Both the position numbers and the translations under genes were made by a program. A DNA stretch of 8,214 nucleotides from Saprospiraceae bacterium (GTDB lineage: Bacteria; Bacteroidota; Bacteroidia; Chitinophagales; Saprospiraceae). Location: the NCBI GenBank assembly GCA_014379065.1, contig JACMMM010000071.1, forward strand, positions 1 through 8,214. Direction: 5' to 3'. Within the stretch, counting starts at the first letter, position 1. Each line of letters begins with the position of its first letter. Under the pieces are notes generated by a model. The model saw only the letters and a list, made by a program, of their open reading frames with translations, was not told where the DNA came from and did not search any database. Positions 1 to 7,027 of the stretch are shown one piece after another.

Positions 1-743
1 AAGCGGCATTTGGCGCGAAAATCAAATTCTGGTCGAGCGGTAGAGTCGGTGTAAAAAGCCAACCATTCGTTCTTAACACCGCTTTCCGCTAGGCTGGTGC
101 TCTTCCAGAAATAGCGACCATCCCACACACCATCCTGTACGCTCGTTTCAAACAAGATGTGGGCTTTACCTTCCCGATAAGCGCTGTCAATCAGGGTGTT
201 GGCATTTTCCCAGTATAGAAAATAATTGGCTTTCAAGTCGCGCAGGGCGTAGTAGGCATCGCGGGCGGGCTGCCGTTGGCCCGTGGAATCGGTGATGGCC
301 AAAAGTTGTTGAGCATGGGAATAAAGATAAGCAGCGGCCTGACGACGGCTATCGGCTTCGAGCGAATCAATGGCCTCTATCATCGTAAACGCTGGGGCAT
401 ACCCCTTTTTGCTTTGGAGCGTTCCAAGGGCAAGTACCTTCCCTTGGCGGGTTTGGATTTGACGGTGAATTTTGTTGATGCGCGGCCAGTTTTCAAGCAA
501 TTCATCCGCTCCCAATTGCGCCAATTCGGCAGAATCTCTGCGCTGTGCAAGCCCTAAGGCCGATTCAAGACCGATCAGGTCTTTTTTGTTTATCTTGCCT
601 TTTTCCTGATAACGGATGTTTGAACTGTACAGGTTAATGGCTTTGTCGTAATCTCCTTTTTGAACAAAATATTCGGGGCTGTGGCAGGAAGCCATAAAAG
701 CCAAAGCGAAGAGGAAAATGTGATGGGATTTCATGGTCGTCAT
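1..743 (-). CDS. Putative lipoprotein, function unknown (partial, C-terminus beyond the left edge)
   Basis: Reading the minus strand from about 743 gives an uninterrupted frame to the window edge, so roughly 247 residues are visible and the C-terminus is missing. The N-terminus is MTTMKSHHIFLFALAFMASC: a short basic/polar start, a hydrophobic stretch, and a lipobox-like M-A-S-C. This predicts a signal-peptidase-II lipoprotein with lipidated Cys20, probably in the outer membrane or periplasm. Just after the cysteine, EYFVQKGDYDKAINLY looks like one TPR-type helix, and the rest is rich in Ala, Gln, Leu and charged residues, as in helical repeat proteins. An internal ATG at 734 (MKSHH...) is an equally possible start. 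I preferred 743 because its leader is AT-rich (AAAATTT), as is usual in Bacteroidota, where Shine-Dalgarno sites are weak. It is divergent from the protease gene. I do not recognise a named family, and the TPR reading rests on one segment only. Confidence 0.8.
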   Translation of the reverse strand, partial: MTTMKSHHIFLFALAFMASCHSPEYFVQKGDYDKAINLYSSNIRYQEKGKINKKDLIGLESALGLAQRRDSAELAQLGADELLENWPRINKIHRQIQTRQGKVLALGTLQSKKGYAPAFTMIEAIDSLEADSRRQAAAYLYSHAQQLLAITDSTGQRQPARDAYYALRDLKANYFLYWENANTLIDSAYREGKAHILFETSVQDGVWDGRYFWKSTSLAESGVKNEWLAFYTDSTARPEFDFRAKCR

Positions 744-898
744 AAATTTTGATTCGCCCAAAGGTTTCTCCCGATTCCTCTTCGCCACAAGTGGAAGGGC
801 GTTAAAGAGGTCTCCAAAATGCGTTAAACATTTCAAAAGCAGGCAAATGACCTTAACACTTTGACTTTTTTGCCACCCTCTGCCAAACCGTTACATTA

Positions 899-932
899 TT
901 TGTCGGTCAAAACTTGGAGTTGGGTACTTTCG
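899..932 (+). promoter_or_regulatory. Predicted Bacteroidota-type promoter of the metalloprotease gene
   Basis: TTTG (899-902) is followed after 22 bp by TACTTTCG (925-932). This resembles the phylum's primary sigma factor pattern: a TTTG/TTG at -33 and TAnnTTTG at -7, with one difference (C for T at the seventh base). It would place transcription initiation near 939, giving a leader of about 80 nt before the ATG at 1021. The box lies in the 16-bp string GGTACTTTCGCCTTTC (923-938), which recurs upstream of the DUF3467 gene. No comparable box was found for the divergent minus-strand lipoprotein gene. Confidence 0.55.
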
Positions 933-1020
933 CCTTTCCTTTTAATCTGACCAATGCTTCTCACAAATCGAGACTGTCCACTTCTATATTCGTTTGTTCA
1001 ATCAAATCTTTCCTTTACTA

Positions 1021-4000
1021 ATGTTCGAAAAGCTCCTCACCTTATTGTGTGCGCTGATGTTCGTCGGTGCCACCCATGCCCAATCCATCTGGACAGATGT
1101 GCCGGAGGGCGGCATCCCTGCAGCAGGCGAACGCCGCATCCAACCTTCTAAATTTAGGTCCATTCGGCTCGACGCTTCAGCTTTAAAACCTTTGTTGGCC
1201 GCTGCGCCCGAACGGTTCAGCCCTGCAGCCGAATCTGGCAATTTGCCCGTGCTGTCCCTACCCTTGCCGGGCGGCGGCATGGGACGTTTCCAGATGGAAG
1301 AAACCCCCGTGATGCATCCCGATCTACAAGCCAAATACCCTCAAATCCGTACCTATACCGGTCGAGGCATTGACGATCCTACAGCAGTTTTGAAATGCGA
1401 CCTCACACCTTGGGGCTTTCACGGCATGGTTCGTTCCGGGATTAGGGGCACTTTTTTCATTGACCCCGCCGTGCACGGCAACACGGAGTTTTATGTCGTT
1501 TACGACAAAAAAGATTACCTCGGCAAAGCAGGCGACGCGCTCTGGACTTGTGCCACGCCCGAGCCCGATGGAGCTCAACTATTGGGCCACGGCCAAGCTT
1601 TGACCAACGAACAATTAGCCGAATTTCAAGGCGATACCAAACTCCGCCGCTATCGCTTGGCACTGGCCTGCACGGGCGAGTATGCCGCATTTTTTGGTGG
1701 CACCAAACCCCTGGTGCTGGCAGCCTTGAACACGACGATGAACCGCGTAAACGGCGTGTACGAAATTGACTTTGCCGTCACGATGCAGGTCATAGCCAAC
1801 AACGACCTCATCATTTACCTGAACGCTGCCAGCGATCCCTTTACCAACGATGACGGTGGTACAATGCTTGGCCAAAACCAGATTAACTGCAACAACATAA
1901 TTGGTGTCAACAACTACGACATTTGCCATGTGTTCAGCACTGGGGGCGGCGGTATTGCGGGCCTCAACGTAGTATGCGGCACAAGTAAAGCAAATGGGGT
2001 GACCGGCGGCGACACTCCGGTGGGCGACCCTTTTGACATTGACTACGTTGCGCATGAGATAGGACACCAATTTGGCGGCAGCCACACTTTTGGAAACTGC
2101 GGTGGCAATGTAAACGATCCCGCTGCCGTAGAACCAGGAAGTGGTACTTCCATCATGGCCTACGCGGGCATTTGTGGCACACAAGATGTGGCACCGCACA
2201 GCGAGGACATTTTCCATGGCTATAACATCGCGGAAATGGGCGCTTTCATCTACTCAGGGGGTGCAAATACTTGCCCGGTAAAGATTGCGACAACGAACCA
2301 CAATCCTGATGTAAATGCTGGCCCCAACCGTACCATCCCAAAATCTACCCCTTTTGCACTCACGGCCATTGGCTCAGACGTAGATGGGGATACGCTTACC
2401 TATACTTGGGAGCAACTAGATTTTGGTAATGCGCCTTCACCACCCGTATCCACAGCCACCGTTGGTCCATTGTTCCGTTCCTACAAAGGCAACACTACGC
2501 CCACGCGTTATTTTCCACGATTGCAAGACTTGGTGAACAATGTGAACCCGACTTGGGAAGAACTCCCCGGCGTGGCGCGCAACATGAATTTCCGGGTAGT
2601 GGCCCGCGATAATGACTGGTATGCAGGTTGCACCGATGAAGATGATGTGTTGATCACAGTAACAGCAACGGCTGGTCCTTTCCTTGTTACTTCCCCCAAC
2701 ACCAACATCACCTGGTTTGTCGGCAGCACTCAAAATGTGACGTGGGACGTGGCGAATACCACCGCCGCACCTGTTTCTTGCTTCAACGTTCGCATCACCC
2801 TTTCGACTGATGGTGGCTTTACCTACCCTATCGAATTAGCCGCCAATGTACCAAACAACGGCTCTGCCAACATCGTTGTGCCGAACAACTTGTCCGCTAC
2901 TTGCCGGATTCGGGTAGAATCGGTAGGCAATATTTTCTTCGATATTTCCAATACAGATTTCAAAATCGAAACTCCTCCCACGCCTACTTATCTGCTGACA
3001 ACATCTGTTGATAGCCTGGTTGTTTGCGCGGGCGCCACTGAATCGTTTGCGGCAAATCTATCTCCTATTGCAGGCTTTGCCAGCGCGGTGAGCCTAAGTG
3101 TTACAGGCGCCCCGGTGGGTGCAACCGTGGATATTTCACCCAACCCTGTAGCCTCCAACGGCACGGCTACGATTAGCATTTCTGACCTCACAGCGGGTAT
3201 GGCGGGCTACTATACGCTCACCGTGACAGGTGTGGGCGCTAGCATCACACAAACGGCAACCGTGGCTCTGTCCGTATTACCCGGAATACCAGGCGCGGCC
3301 ACCCCTATCACTCCAATTAATGGCACGTCCGGCAACAGTTCGGGCCCGATACTAACGTGGGCCCCTGTTCCTTTTGCCAATGCTTATCAGATAGATGTTG
3401 CCACCAACCCGACGTTTTCAGCGGGTACGATCGTTTCAACTCAAACTGTAAGCACCACGAACGCATCGGTAGGCGGGCTTCAGATTGAAACGGTTTATTT
3501 TTGGCGCATTCGCGCAAGCAACGATTGTGGAATAGGAGCCAATTCCGCAACTTGGGCATTCCAAACGGGTAGAAGCCTTTGCAATGAAAATTTTAACAGC
3601 ACGGACGTGCCCAAAACCATTGACGCGAGCTCGATAAATACGGTCATTTCAACCCTTTCAATCGGGCAAAACAAAATAGTTAACGACGTGAATGTAAGCC
3701 TTGCGGTGGTCTACCCATATACAGGTGACCTTATTGCACGGCTCATGTCGCCCACAGGCCAAACCACCCTGCTTTTTGATCAACCCGGCGTGCCCGCAAG
3801 CCCATTTGGTTGCAATGGCAAAAACGTCAACCTGACCTTTGACAGCCAAGCAGCGCAAGATGCCATTGCACTCGAAAATCAATGCAACCCGGTACCACCC
3901 TCATTAAATGGCACATTCCAGTCCATAGAATCACTCAATACCTTCAACGGCCGTAGCGCGATGGGTGATTGGAAGCTCTTAGTGACTGACAACTATGACG

Positions 4001-6411
4001 AAGACGGCGGATCGCTTACCGCCTGGAGCCTTTCGTTCTGTTTCTCAGAGCTCATTGCGGCAGGGAATATTTTGGTCAATAATCCGCTTGATGTCGTGAT
4101 AGGCCAAAGTGATGCCATTTTCCAGAGCCATTTGGACATGGAAATCAGTGGCATCCCTGGACAAGGGGTGTACATGCTTCTTAGCCTTCCGCAGCATGGT
4201 GTATTGACCTTGAATGGCACACCGCTTGGACTTGGCGACACGTTCACGCAAGAGGATATCAACAACAACGTGCTGGTTTACACCCACAACGGTGATACAG
4301 CTTCTGCCGACGATTTCCACTTCGATGCGCTCGACCAAAACAACGACGCTTGGGTACACGACGTTATTTTCAATATCAACATCCTTCCAAGCAACCTCGC
4401 TGCTGTTGCTGCCGAAACGGGCAGTATTATATGTGCAAACGGGAGTGAAGGTCAAATTACCGTAAACGCTACCGGCCTAAATGGCATATACACCTACAGC
4501 CTGAATGGAGGCGCTAGCCAAAGCAGCAACGTATTTAACGGACTTTCAGCGGGTACCTACACTGTCGTGGTAACTGGCCAATTCGGCTTTACGGTTTCTA
4601 CAAACCCTATTACGATTGCCGAGCCAACCGCCATTTCAGTTAATACTTCAGTAAGCAATTCTGACGTCACCGTAACCGCTTCTGGTGGCAATGGGTTATT
4701 TGAATACAGTATCAATGGCACTGATTTCCAAGGAAGTAATGAGTTCCTTGGTTTAGCAAACGGCGTGTACACCATTACAGTGCGCGATATAAATGGCTGC
4801 ACCGGTACCGGGCAAGCCATTGTGGCCGTGAATACCCTGTTGGTAAGTTTGGATATCACAACTGGAATCAGTTGCGCAGGCGGGAATAATGGTGAGCTCA
4901 CGGTGTCCGTCGGAGGAGGGCAAGCACCCTTATCCTACCGTTTGAACGGCGGCTCAAGTCAATCCTCCAACGTGTTCAGCAACCTTCCAGCCGGAACGTA
5001 CACGGTGGTTGTGACGGACAATATTGGATTTAGCGCAACCAGCAACGTGCAGGTGTTGAACGATCCTGCTCCCCTGTTAATAGCGGCAAACGCTGTGATC
5101 AACGTGGTAAGCGTAACGGCCTCTGGCGGCACGGGCAACTTAGAATATAGCATTGACGGTGTCACTTTCCAAGGCAACAACCAATTCGTCAACCTCGCTA
5201 ATGGTACATACACTGTGACCGTGCAAGATGAAAACGGCTGTACCAAAACCACAGAAGTGACGGTGAACGTGCCCCCGCTTTCAGGAAGCACCCAAAACAC
5301 CTCAATCCTTTGTTTTGGGGGAACGGCAACGCTTTTCATCAATGCTTTCGATGGTATTCAGCCTTATGAGTACGCGTTGGATAATGGCGCTTTTCAAAAT
5401 GACAATAGCTTTAGTGGGCTTCCTGCCGGGACATACACCGCCAGCATCCGCGATGCAAGTGGCGCTACCATCGTCCTTAGTCCGGTTACCATTACAGCAC
5501 CTGACCTGTTCACAGTGGCCTCTTCTGTGGTGACCAACGACGCTACCCTGACGTTCACTGGTGGAGTACCACCCTATACTTTCGCCAGCGATGCGCCTAA
5601 CCCTGGTTTACAGGATCTGCCCAATGGAACGTACAGTGTAACCGCTACCGATGCGAATGGCTGCACGGCCACGACGACATTCACGGTGAATTATGCGCCG
5701 GTTTCGGCAACTGCCAACCTCTTCGACGTAACACCTTGTGATGGCCTCGCGAACATCGGAGTGGTAGCCTCTGGCGGTACGCCACCCTACGAGTACAGCC
5801 TAAACAATGGAGCGTACCAGAGCAGCAACGAATTTTTTGATTTGCCCTCTGGAACATATACCATACGCATTCGGGATGCGGCGGGCGAGGTGCTCATCCT
5901 CGCGCCAGTCACGCTGGATGCGGCAAGCGCTCCGACCGCGACGGCCAGCTCCGCTGGCAGTACCATTACCGTGAATGCATCGGGAGGCACAACACCTTAT
6001 ACTTACAGCCTGAATGGCGGCGTGCCACAAAGTTCCAACGTATTCAGCGGCCTGCCAGCTGGCAATTACACAGTAGTTGTGACTGGCGCAAACGGTTGTA
6101 CGGTCTCAGTGACAGATATTATCGTTTTGAGCAGCATTGTGGAGCCTTCTGAGACTTGGGGCTTGGCAGTATCGCCCAACCCGAGCACTGGCTTGTTTAC
6201 GTTGATTTTGCAACATGCGCCTGAGGCGCTTCGTGCCGAAGTGTTCGACGCAACAGGGCGCTTGCTCCAATCGCTTGAACTCCATCCAGGGGGTGGGCAG
6301 TTCAGCACCACGCTCGACCTTCAGGATCTGCCCCAAGGCACTTACCTGCTTCGCCTCAGCGACGGTCGAAATTGGGGTGGCATACGCCTGACCAAAGTAG
6401 GAGGACGTTAA
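1021..6411 (+). CDS. Secreted multidomain reprolysin-like zinc metalloprotease with SprB repeats and T9SS type A sorting domain
   Basis: A 1796-residue exported protease, probably delivered to the cell surface or medium by the type IX system. I chose ATG 1021 because it gives a clean Sec signal peptide (MFEKLLTLLCALMFVGATHA, cut before Gln21); the frame opens upstream only with a TTG at 994. Domains by residue: propeptide about 21-205; metzincin catalytic domain about 207-427, with HEIGHQFGGSH (zinc ligands His345, His349, His355; catalytic Glu346) and Met-turn SIMAY (Met379), as in the reprolysin/M12B-like group; PKD-like module about 428-551; Ig-like about 552-650 and 657-754; FN3-like about 756-850; proprotein-convertase P-domain about 851-1008 (GDWKLLVTDNYDEDGG, W-S-L-S-F end); cadherin/NG2-like module about 1011-1130 (PQHGVLTLNGTPLG, TFTQEDINNN); eight SprB-like modules 1133-1704; sorting domain about 1710-1796 (SPNPSTG at 1718-1724, terminal basic RLTKVGGR). 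Cys126 in the propeptide could act as a cysteine switch, but a second propeptide cysteine makes this uncertain. The substrate is unknown; roles in degrading external protein or in adhesion are inferred from the modules. Confidence 0.93.
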   Translation: MFEKLLTLLCALMFVGATHAQSIWTDVPEGGIPAAGERRIQPSKFRSIRLDASALKPLLAAAPERFSPAAESGNLPVLSLPLPGGGMGRFQMEETPVMHPDLQAKYPQIRTYTGRGIDDPTAVLKCDLTPWGFHGMVRSGIRGTFFIDPAVHGNTEFYVVYDKKDYLGKAGDALWTCATPEPDGAQLLGHGQALTNEQLAEFQGDTKLRRYRLALACTGEYAAFFGGTKPLVLAALNTTMNRVNGVYEIDFAVTMQVIANNDLIIYLNAASDPFTNDDGGTMLGQNQINCNNIIGVNNYDICHVFSTGGGGIAGLNVVCGTSKANGVTGGDTPVGDPFDIDYVAHEIGHQFGGSHTFGNCGGNVNDPAAVEPGSGTSIMAYAGICGTQDVAPHSEDIFHGYNIAEMGAFIYSGGANTCPVKIATTNHNPDVNAGPNRTIPKSTPFALTAIGSDVDGDTLTYTWEQLDFGNAPSPPVSTATVGPLFRSYKGNTTPTRYFPRLQDLVNNVNPTWEELPGVARNMNFRVVARDNDWYAGCTDEDDVLITVTATAGPFLVTSPNTNITWFVGSTQNVTWDVANTTAAPVSCFNVRITLSTDGGFTYPIELAANVPNNGSANIVVPNNLSATCRIRVESVGNIFFDISNTDFKIETPPTPTYLLTTSVDSLVVCAGATESFAANLSPIAGFASAVSLSVTGAPVGATVDISPNPVASNGTATISISDLTAGMAGYYTLTVTGVGASITQTATVALSVLPGIPGAATPITPINGTSGNSSGPILTWAPVPFANAYQIDVATNPTFSAGTIVSTQTVSTTNASVGGLQIETVYFWRIRASNDCGIGANSATWAFQTGRSLCNENFNSTDVPKTIDASSINTVISTLSIGQNKIVNDVNVSLAVVYPYTGDLIARLMSPTGQTTLLFDQPGVPASPFGCNGKNVNLTFDSQAAQDAIALENQCNPVPPSLNGTFQSIESLNTFNGRSAMGDWKLLVTDNYDEDGGSLTAWSLSFCFSELIAAGNILVNNPLDVVIGQSDAIFQSHLDMEISGIPGQGVYMLLSLPQHGVLTLNGTPLGLGDTFTQEDINNNVLVYTHNGDTASADDFHFDALDQNNDAWVHDVIFNINILPSNLAAVAAETGSIICANGSEGQITVNATGLNGIYTYSLNGGASQSSNVFNGLSAGTYTVVVTGQFGFTVSTNPITIAEPTAISVNTSVSNSDVTVTASGGNGLFEYSINGTDFQGSNEFLGLANGVYTITVRDINGCTGTGQAIVAVNTLLVSLDITTGISCAGGNNGELTVSVGGGQAPLSYRLNGGSSQSSNVFSNLPAGTYTVVVTDNIGFSATSNVQVLNDPAPLLIAANAVINVVSVTASGGTGNLEYSIDGVTFQGNNQFVNLANGTYTVTVQDENGCTKTTEVTVNVPPLSGSTQNTSILCFGGTATLFINAFDGIQPYEYALDNGAFQNDNSFSGLPAGTYTASIRDASGATIVLSPVTITAPDLFTVASSVVTNDATLTFTGGVPPYTFASDAPNPGLQDLPNGTYSVTATDANGCTATTTFTVNYAPVSATANLFDVTPCDGLANIGVVASGGTPPYEYSLNNGAYQSSNEFFDLPSGTYTIRIRDAAGEVLILAPVTLDAASAPTATASSAGSTITVNASGGTTPYTYSLNGGVPQSSNVFSGLPAGNYTVVVTGANGCTVSVTDIIVLSSIVEPSETWGLAVSPNPSTGLFTLILQHAPEALRAEVFDATGRLLQSLELHPGGGQFSTTLDLQDLPQGTYLLRLSDGRNWGGIRLTKVGGR
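4417..6132 (+). repeat. Eight SprB-like modules in four alternating pairs (within the metalloprotease)
   Basis: Residues 1133-1704 consist of eight modules of about 64-78 residues. Approximate limits are 1133-1202, 1203-1271, 1272-1349, 1350-1418, 1419-1494, 1495-1558, 1559-1635 and 1636-1704. The core is YSLNGG..QSSNVF..LPAGTYTVVV.D..G, the SprB repeat pattern known from the Flavobacterium gliding adhesin SprB and many T9SS-secreted proteins. Odd modules start with a cysteine and end in an xxVxI/L strand. Even modules carry a V(T/N)(A/V)SGG start and an NGCT strand near the end. Synonymous positions differ widely between copies, so these are old duplications conserved as protein rather than recent DNA repeats. 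They probably form stacked beta-sandwich domains that hold the catalytic part away from the surface anchor, or mediate adhesion. Confidence 0.85.
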
Positions 6412-6437
6412 GCGGTTTGCCCATTTTGGTACACATG

Positions 6438-6478
6438 AAAAATGCCCGGGCAGCAAATCGCTGCGCCGGGCATTTTTT
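6438..6478 (+). terminator. Intrinsic terminator of the metalloprotease gene
   Basis: The segment 6438-6449 (AAAAATGCCCGG) pairs perfectly with 6466-6477 (CCGGGCATTTTT). Inside it a second 5-bp stem, GCAGC (6450-6454) with GCTGC (6460-6464), closes an AAATC loop, with one unpaired G at 6465. A run of six T follows the GC-rich part (6473-6478). It lies 27 bp after the protease stop codon and should isolate this gene from the DUF3467 gene. The A-tract on the other side would allow it to work in both directions, although no minus-strand gene converges on it here. Confidence 0.92.
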
Positions 6479-6502
6479 CTTCTAACTGGGACTTGTGCAA
6501 GC

Positions 6503-6518
6503 GGTACTTTCGCCTTTC
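6503..6518 (+). promoter_or_regulatory. Predicted -7 promoter element of the DUF3467 gene
   Basis: TACTTTCG at 6505-6512 fits the Bacteroidota -7 pattern and lies within the same 16-base string, GGTACTTTCGCCTTTC, that stands upstream of the protease. It is just after the intrinsic terminator and 72 bp before the ATG at 6585, with an AT-rich leader in between. Unlike the upstream copy, no clear TTTG or TTG is present at the expected 19-23 bp spacing; the nearest TTG (6493-6495) is too close. The call therefore rests on the -7 box and its position. Confidence 0.45.
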
Positions 6519-6584
6519 AAAACCTTTTGCCCTTTGGGCGGTTTTTCCATCACAAACATTTGATTTTTAAAATTATAACACAAA

Positions 6585-6902
6585 ATGGCTAAAGAGAATA
6601 CTGGGCAGCAGCCTGCCATCAATATCGAAATCTCGGAAGAAGTAGCTGAAGGCATCTACTCTAACCTCGCCATCATCTCGCACTCCAATGCAGAGTTTGT
6701 CGTGGACTTCATTCGATTGATGCCCAACTTGCCAAAAGCGAAAGTGAAGGCCCGGATTGTGCTTACTCCACAACACGCCAAACGGCTGCTTTATGCTCTG
6801 CGCGACAACGTTCAGAAATTTGAAATGCAGTTTGGCAAAATCGAAGAGCCTGACCAACCCCTGCCACCGATGAATTTTGGGGCGCCAGTGGCCCAAGCGT
6901 GA
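6585..6902 (+). CDS. DUF3467 family protein
   Basis: A 105-residue cytoplasmic protein with no signal peptide or membrane segment. The core EVAEGIYSNLAIISHSNAEF, followed by VVDFIRLMPNLPKAKVKARI and VLTPQHAKRLLYALRDNVQK, is the conserved signature of DUF3467, a short family widespread in Bacteroidota and other bacteria with no assigned biochemical role. The acidic start, the beta-rich middle and one C-terminal helix fill nearly the whole length, and the Pro-rich tail (EEPDQPLPPMNF) is variable in such proteins. The ATG at 6585 is preceded by a strongly AT-rich leader typical of the phylum. The gene is probably transcribed alone, between the terminator at 6438-6478 and the inverted repeat that begins at its own stop codon. 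The family assignment is confident; the function is unknown. Confidence 0.9.
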   Translation: MAKENTGQQPAINIEISEEVAEGIYSNLAIISHSNAEFVVDFIRLMPNLPKAKVKARIVLTPQHAKRLLYALRDNVQKFEMQFGKIEEPDQPLPPMNFGAPVAQA

Positions 6903-7027
6903 TTGGTTTACTGGTGATTGGTTTACTGGTGATTGGTACATTAGTGATTGGTTAACTGGAAAACAACTAATCACCAATGTACCAATCACCAGTAAACCAA
7001 TCACCAATAAACCAATCACCAATCACC
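6900..7027. repeat. 15-bp-unit repeat arranged as a long imperfect inverted repeat between convergent genes
   Basis: The left arm has four contiguous 15-bp units: TGATTGGTTTACTGG (6900-6914 and 6915-6929, identical), TGATTGGTACATTAG (6930-6944) and TGATTGGTTAACTGG (6945-6959). The right arm carries reverse-complement units at 6974-6988, 6989-7003 and 7004-7018, plus partial units at 6967-6973 and 7019-7025. Unit 2 matches 6989-7003 perfectly, while units 1 and 3 each have one mismatch with their partners. Inside, 6945-6953 pairs with 6965-6973 (one G-U in RNA), leaving an 11-nt loop at 6954-6964. The whole is a stem of about 54 bp with three imperfect positions. It spans the gap between the stop codons of the DUF3467 gene and the minus-strand hypothetical gene. 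It has no U-tract, so if it stops transcription it does so by a different route from the terminator at 6438-6478. No target-site duplication was seen. Confidence 0.9.

Noticed and set aside
276..557. Plus-strand open frame of 93 codons
   Set aside because: It lies antisense inside the lipoprotein gene, whose frame is continuous with a signal peptide and lipobox; the plus-strand product has no recognisable feature.
994..1020. Upstream TTG start for the metalloprotease
   Set aside because: It adds nine residues before a clean signal peptide that starts at ATG 1021. There is no supporting ribosome-binding site.
1615..2217. Minus-strand open frame of 200 codons opposite the protease catalytic domain
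   Set aside because: The plus strand encodes a complete metzincin site in this stretch. The antisense product is low in recognisable motifs and is a by-product of plus-strand codon bias.
6900..7027. CRISPR array
   Set aside because: The 15-bp units are contiguous with no unique spacers, and the second half is in inverted orientation. No cas genes are nearby.
6900..7027. Miniature inverted-repeat transposable element
   Set aside because: The arms are internally tandem, the ends show no target-site duplication (AAGCG on the left, CCTATTC on the right), and no transposase is in the window. It cannot be excluded without other copies.
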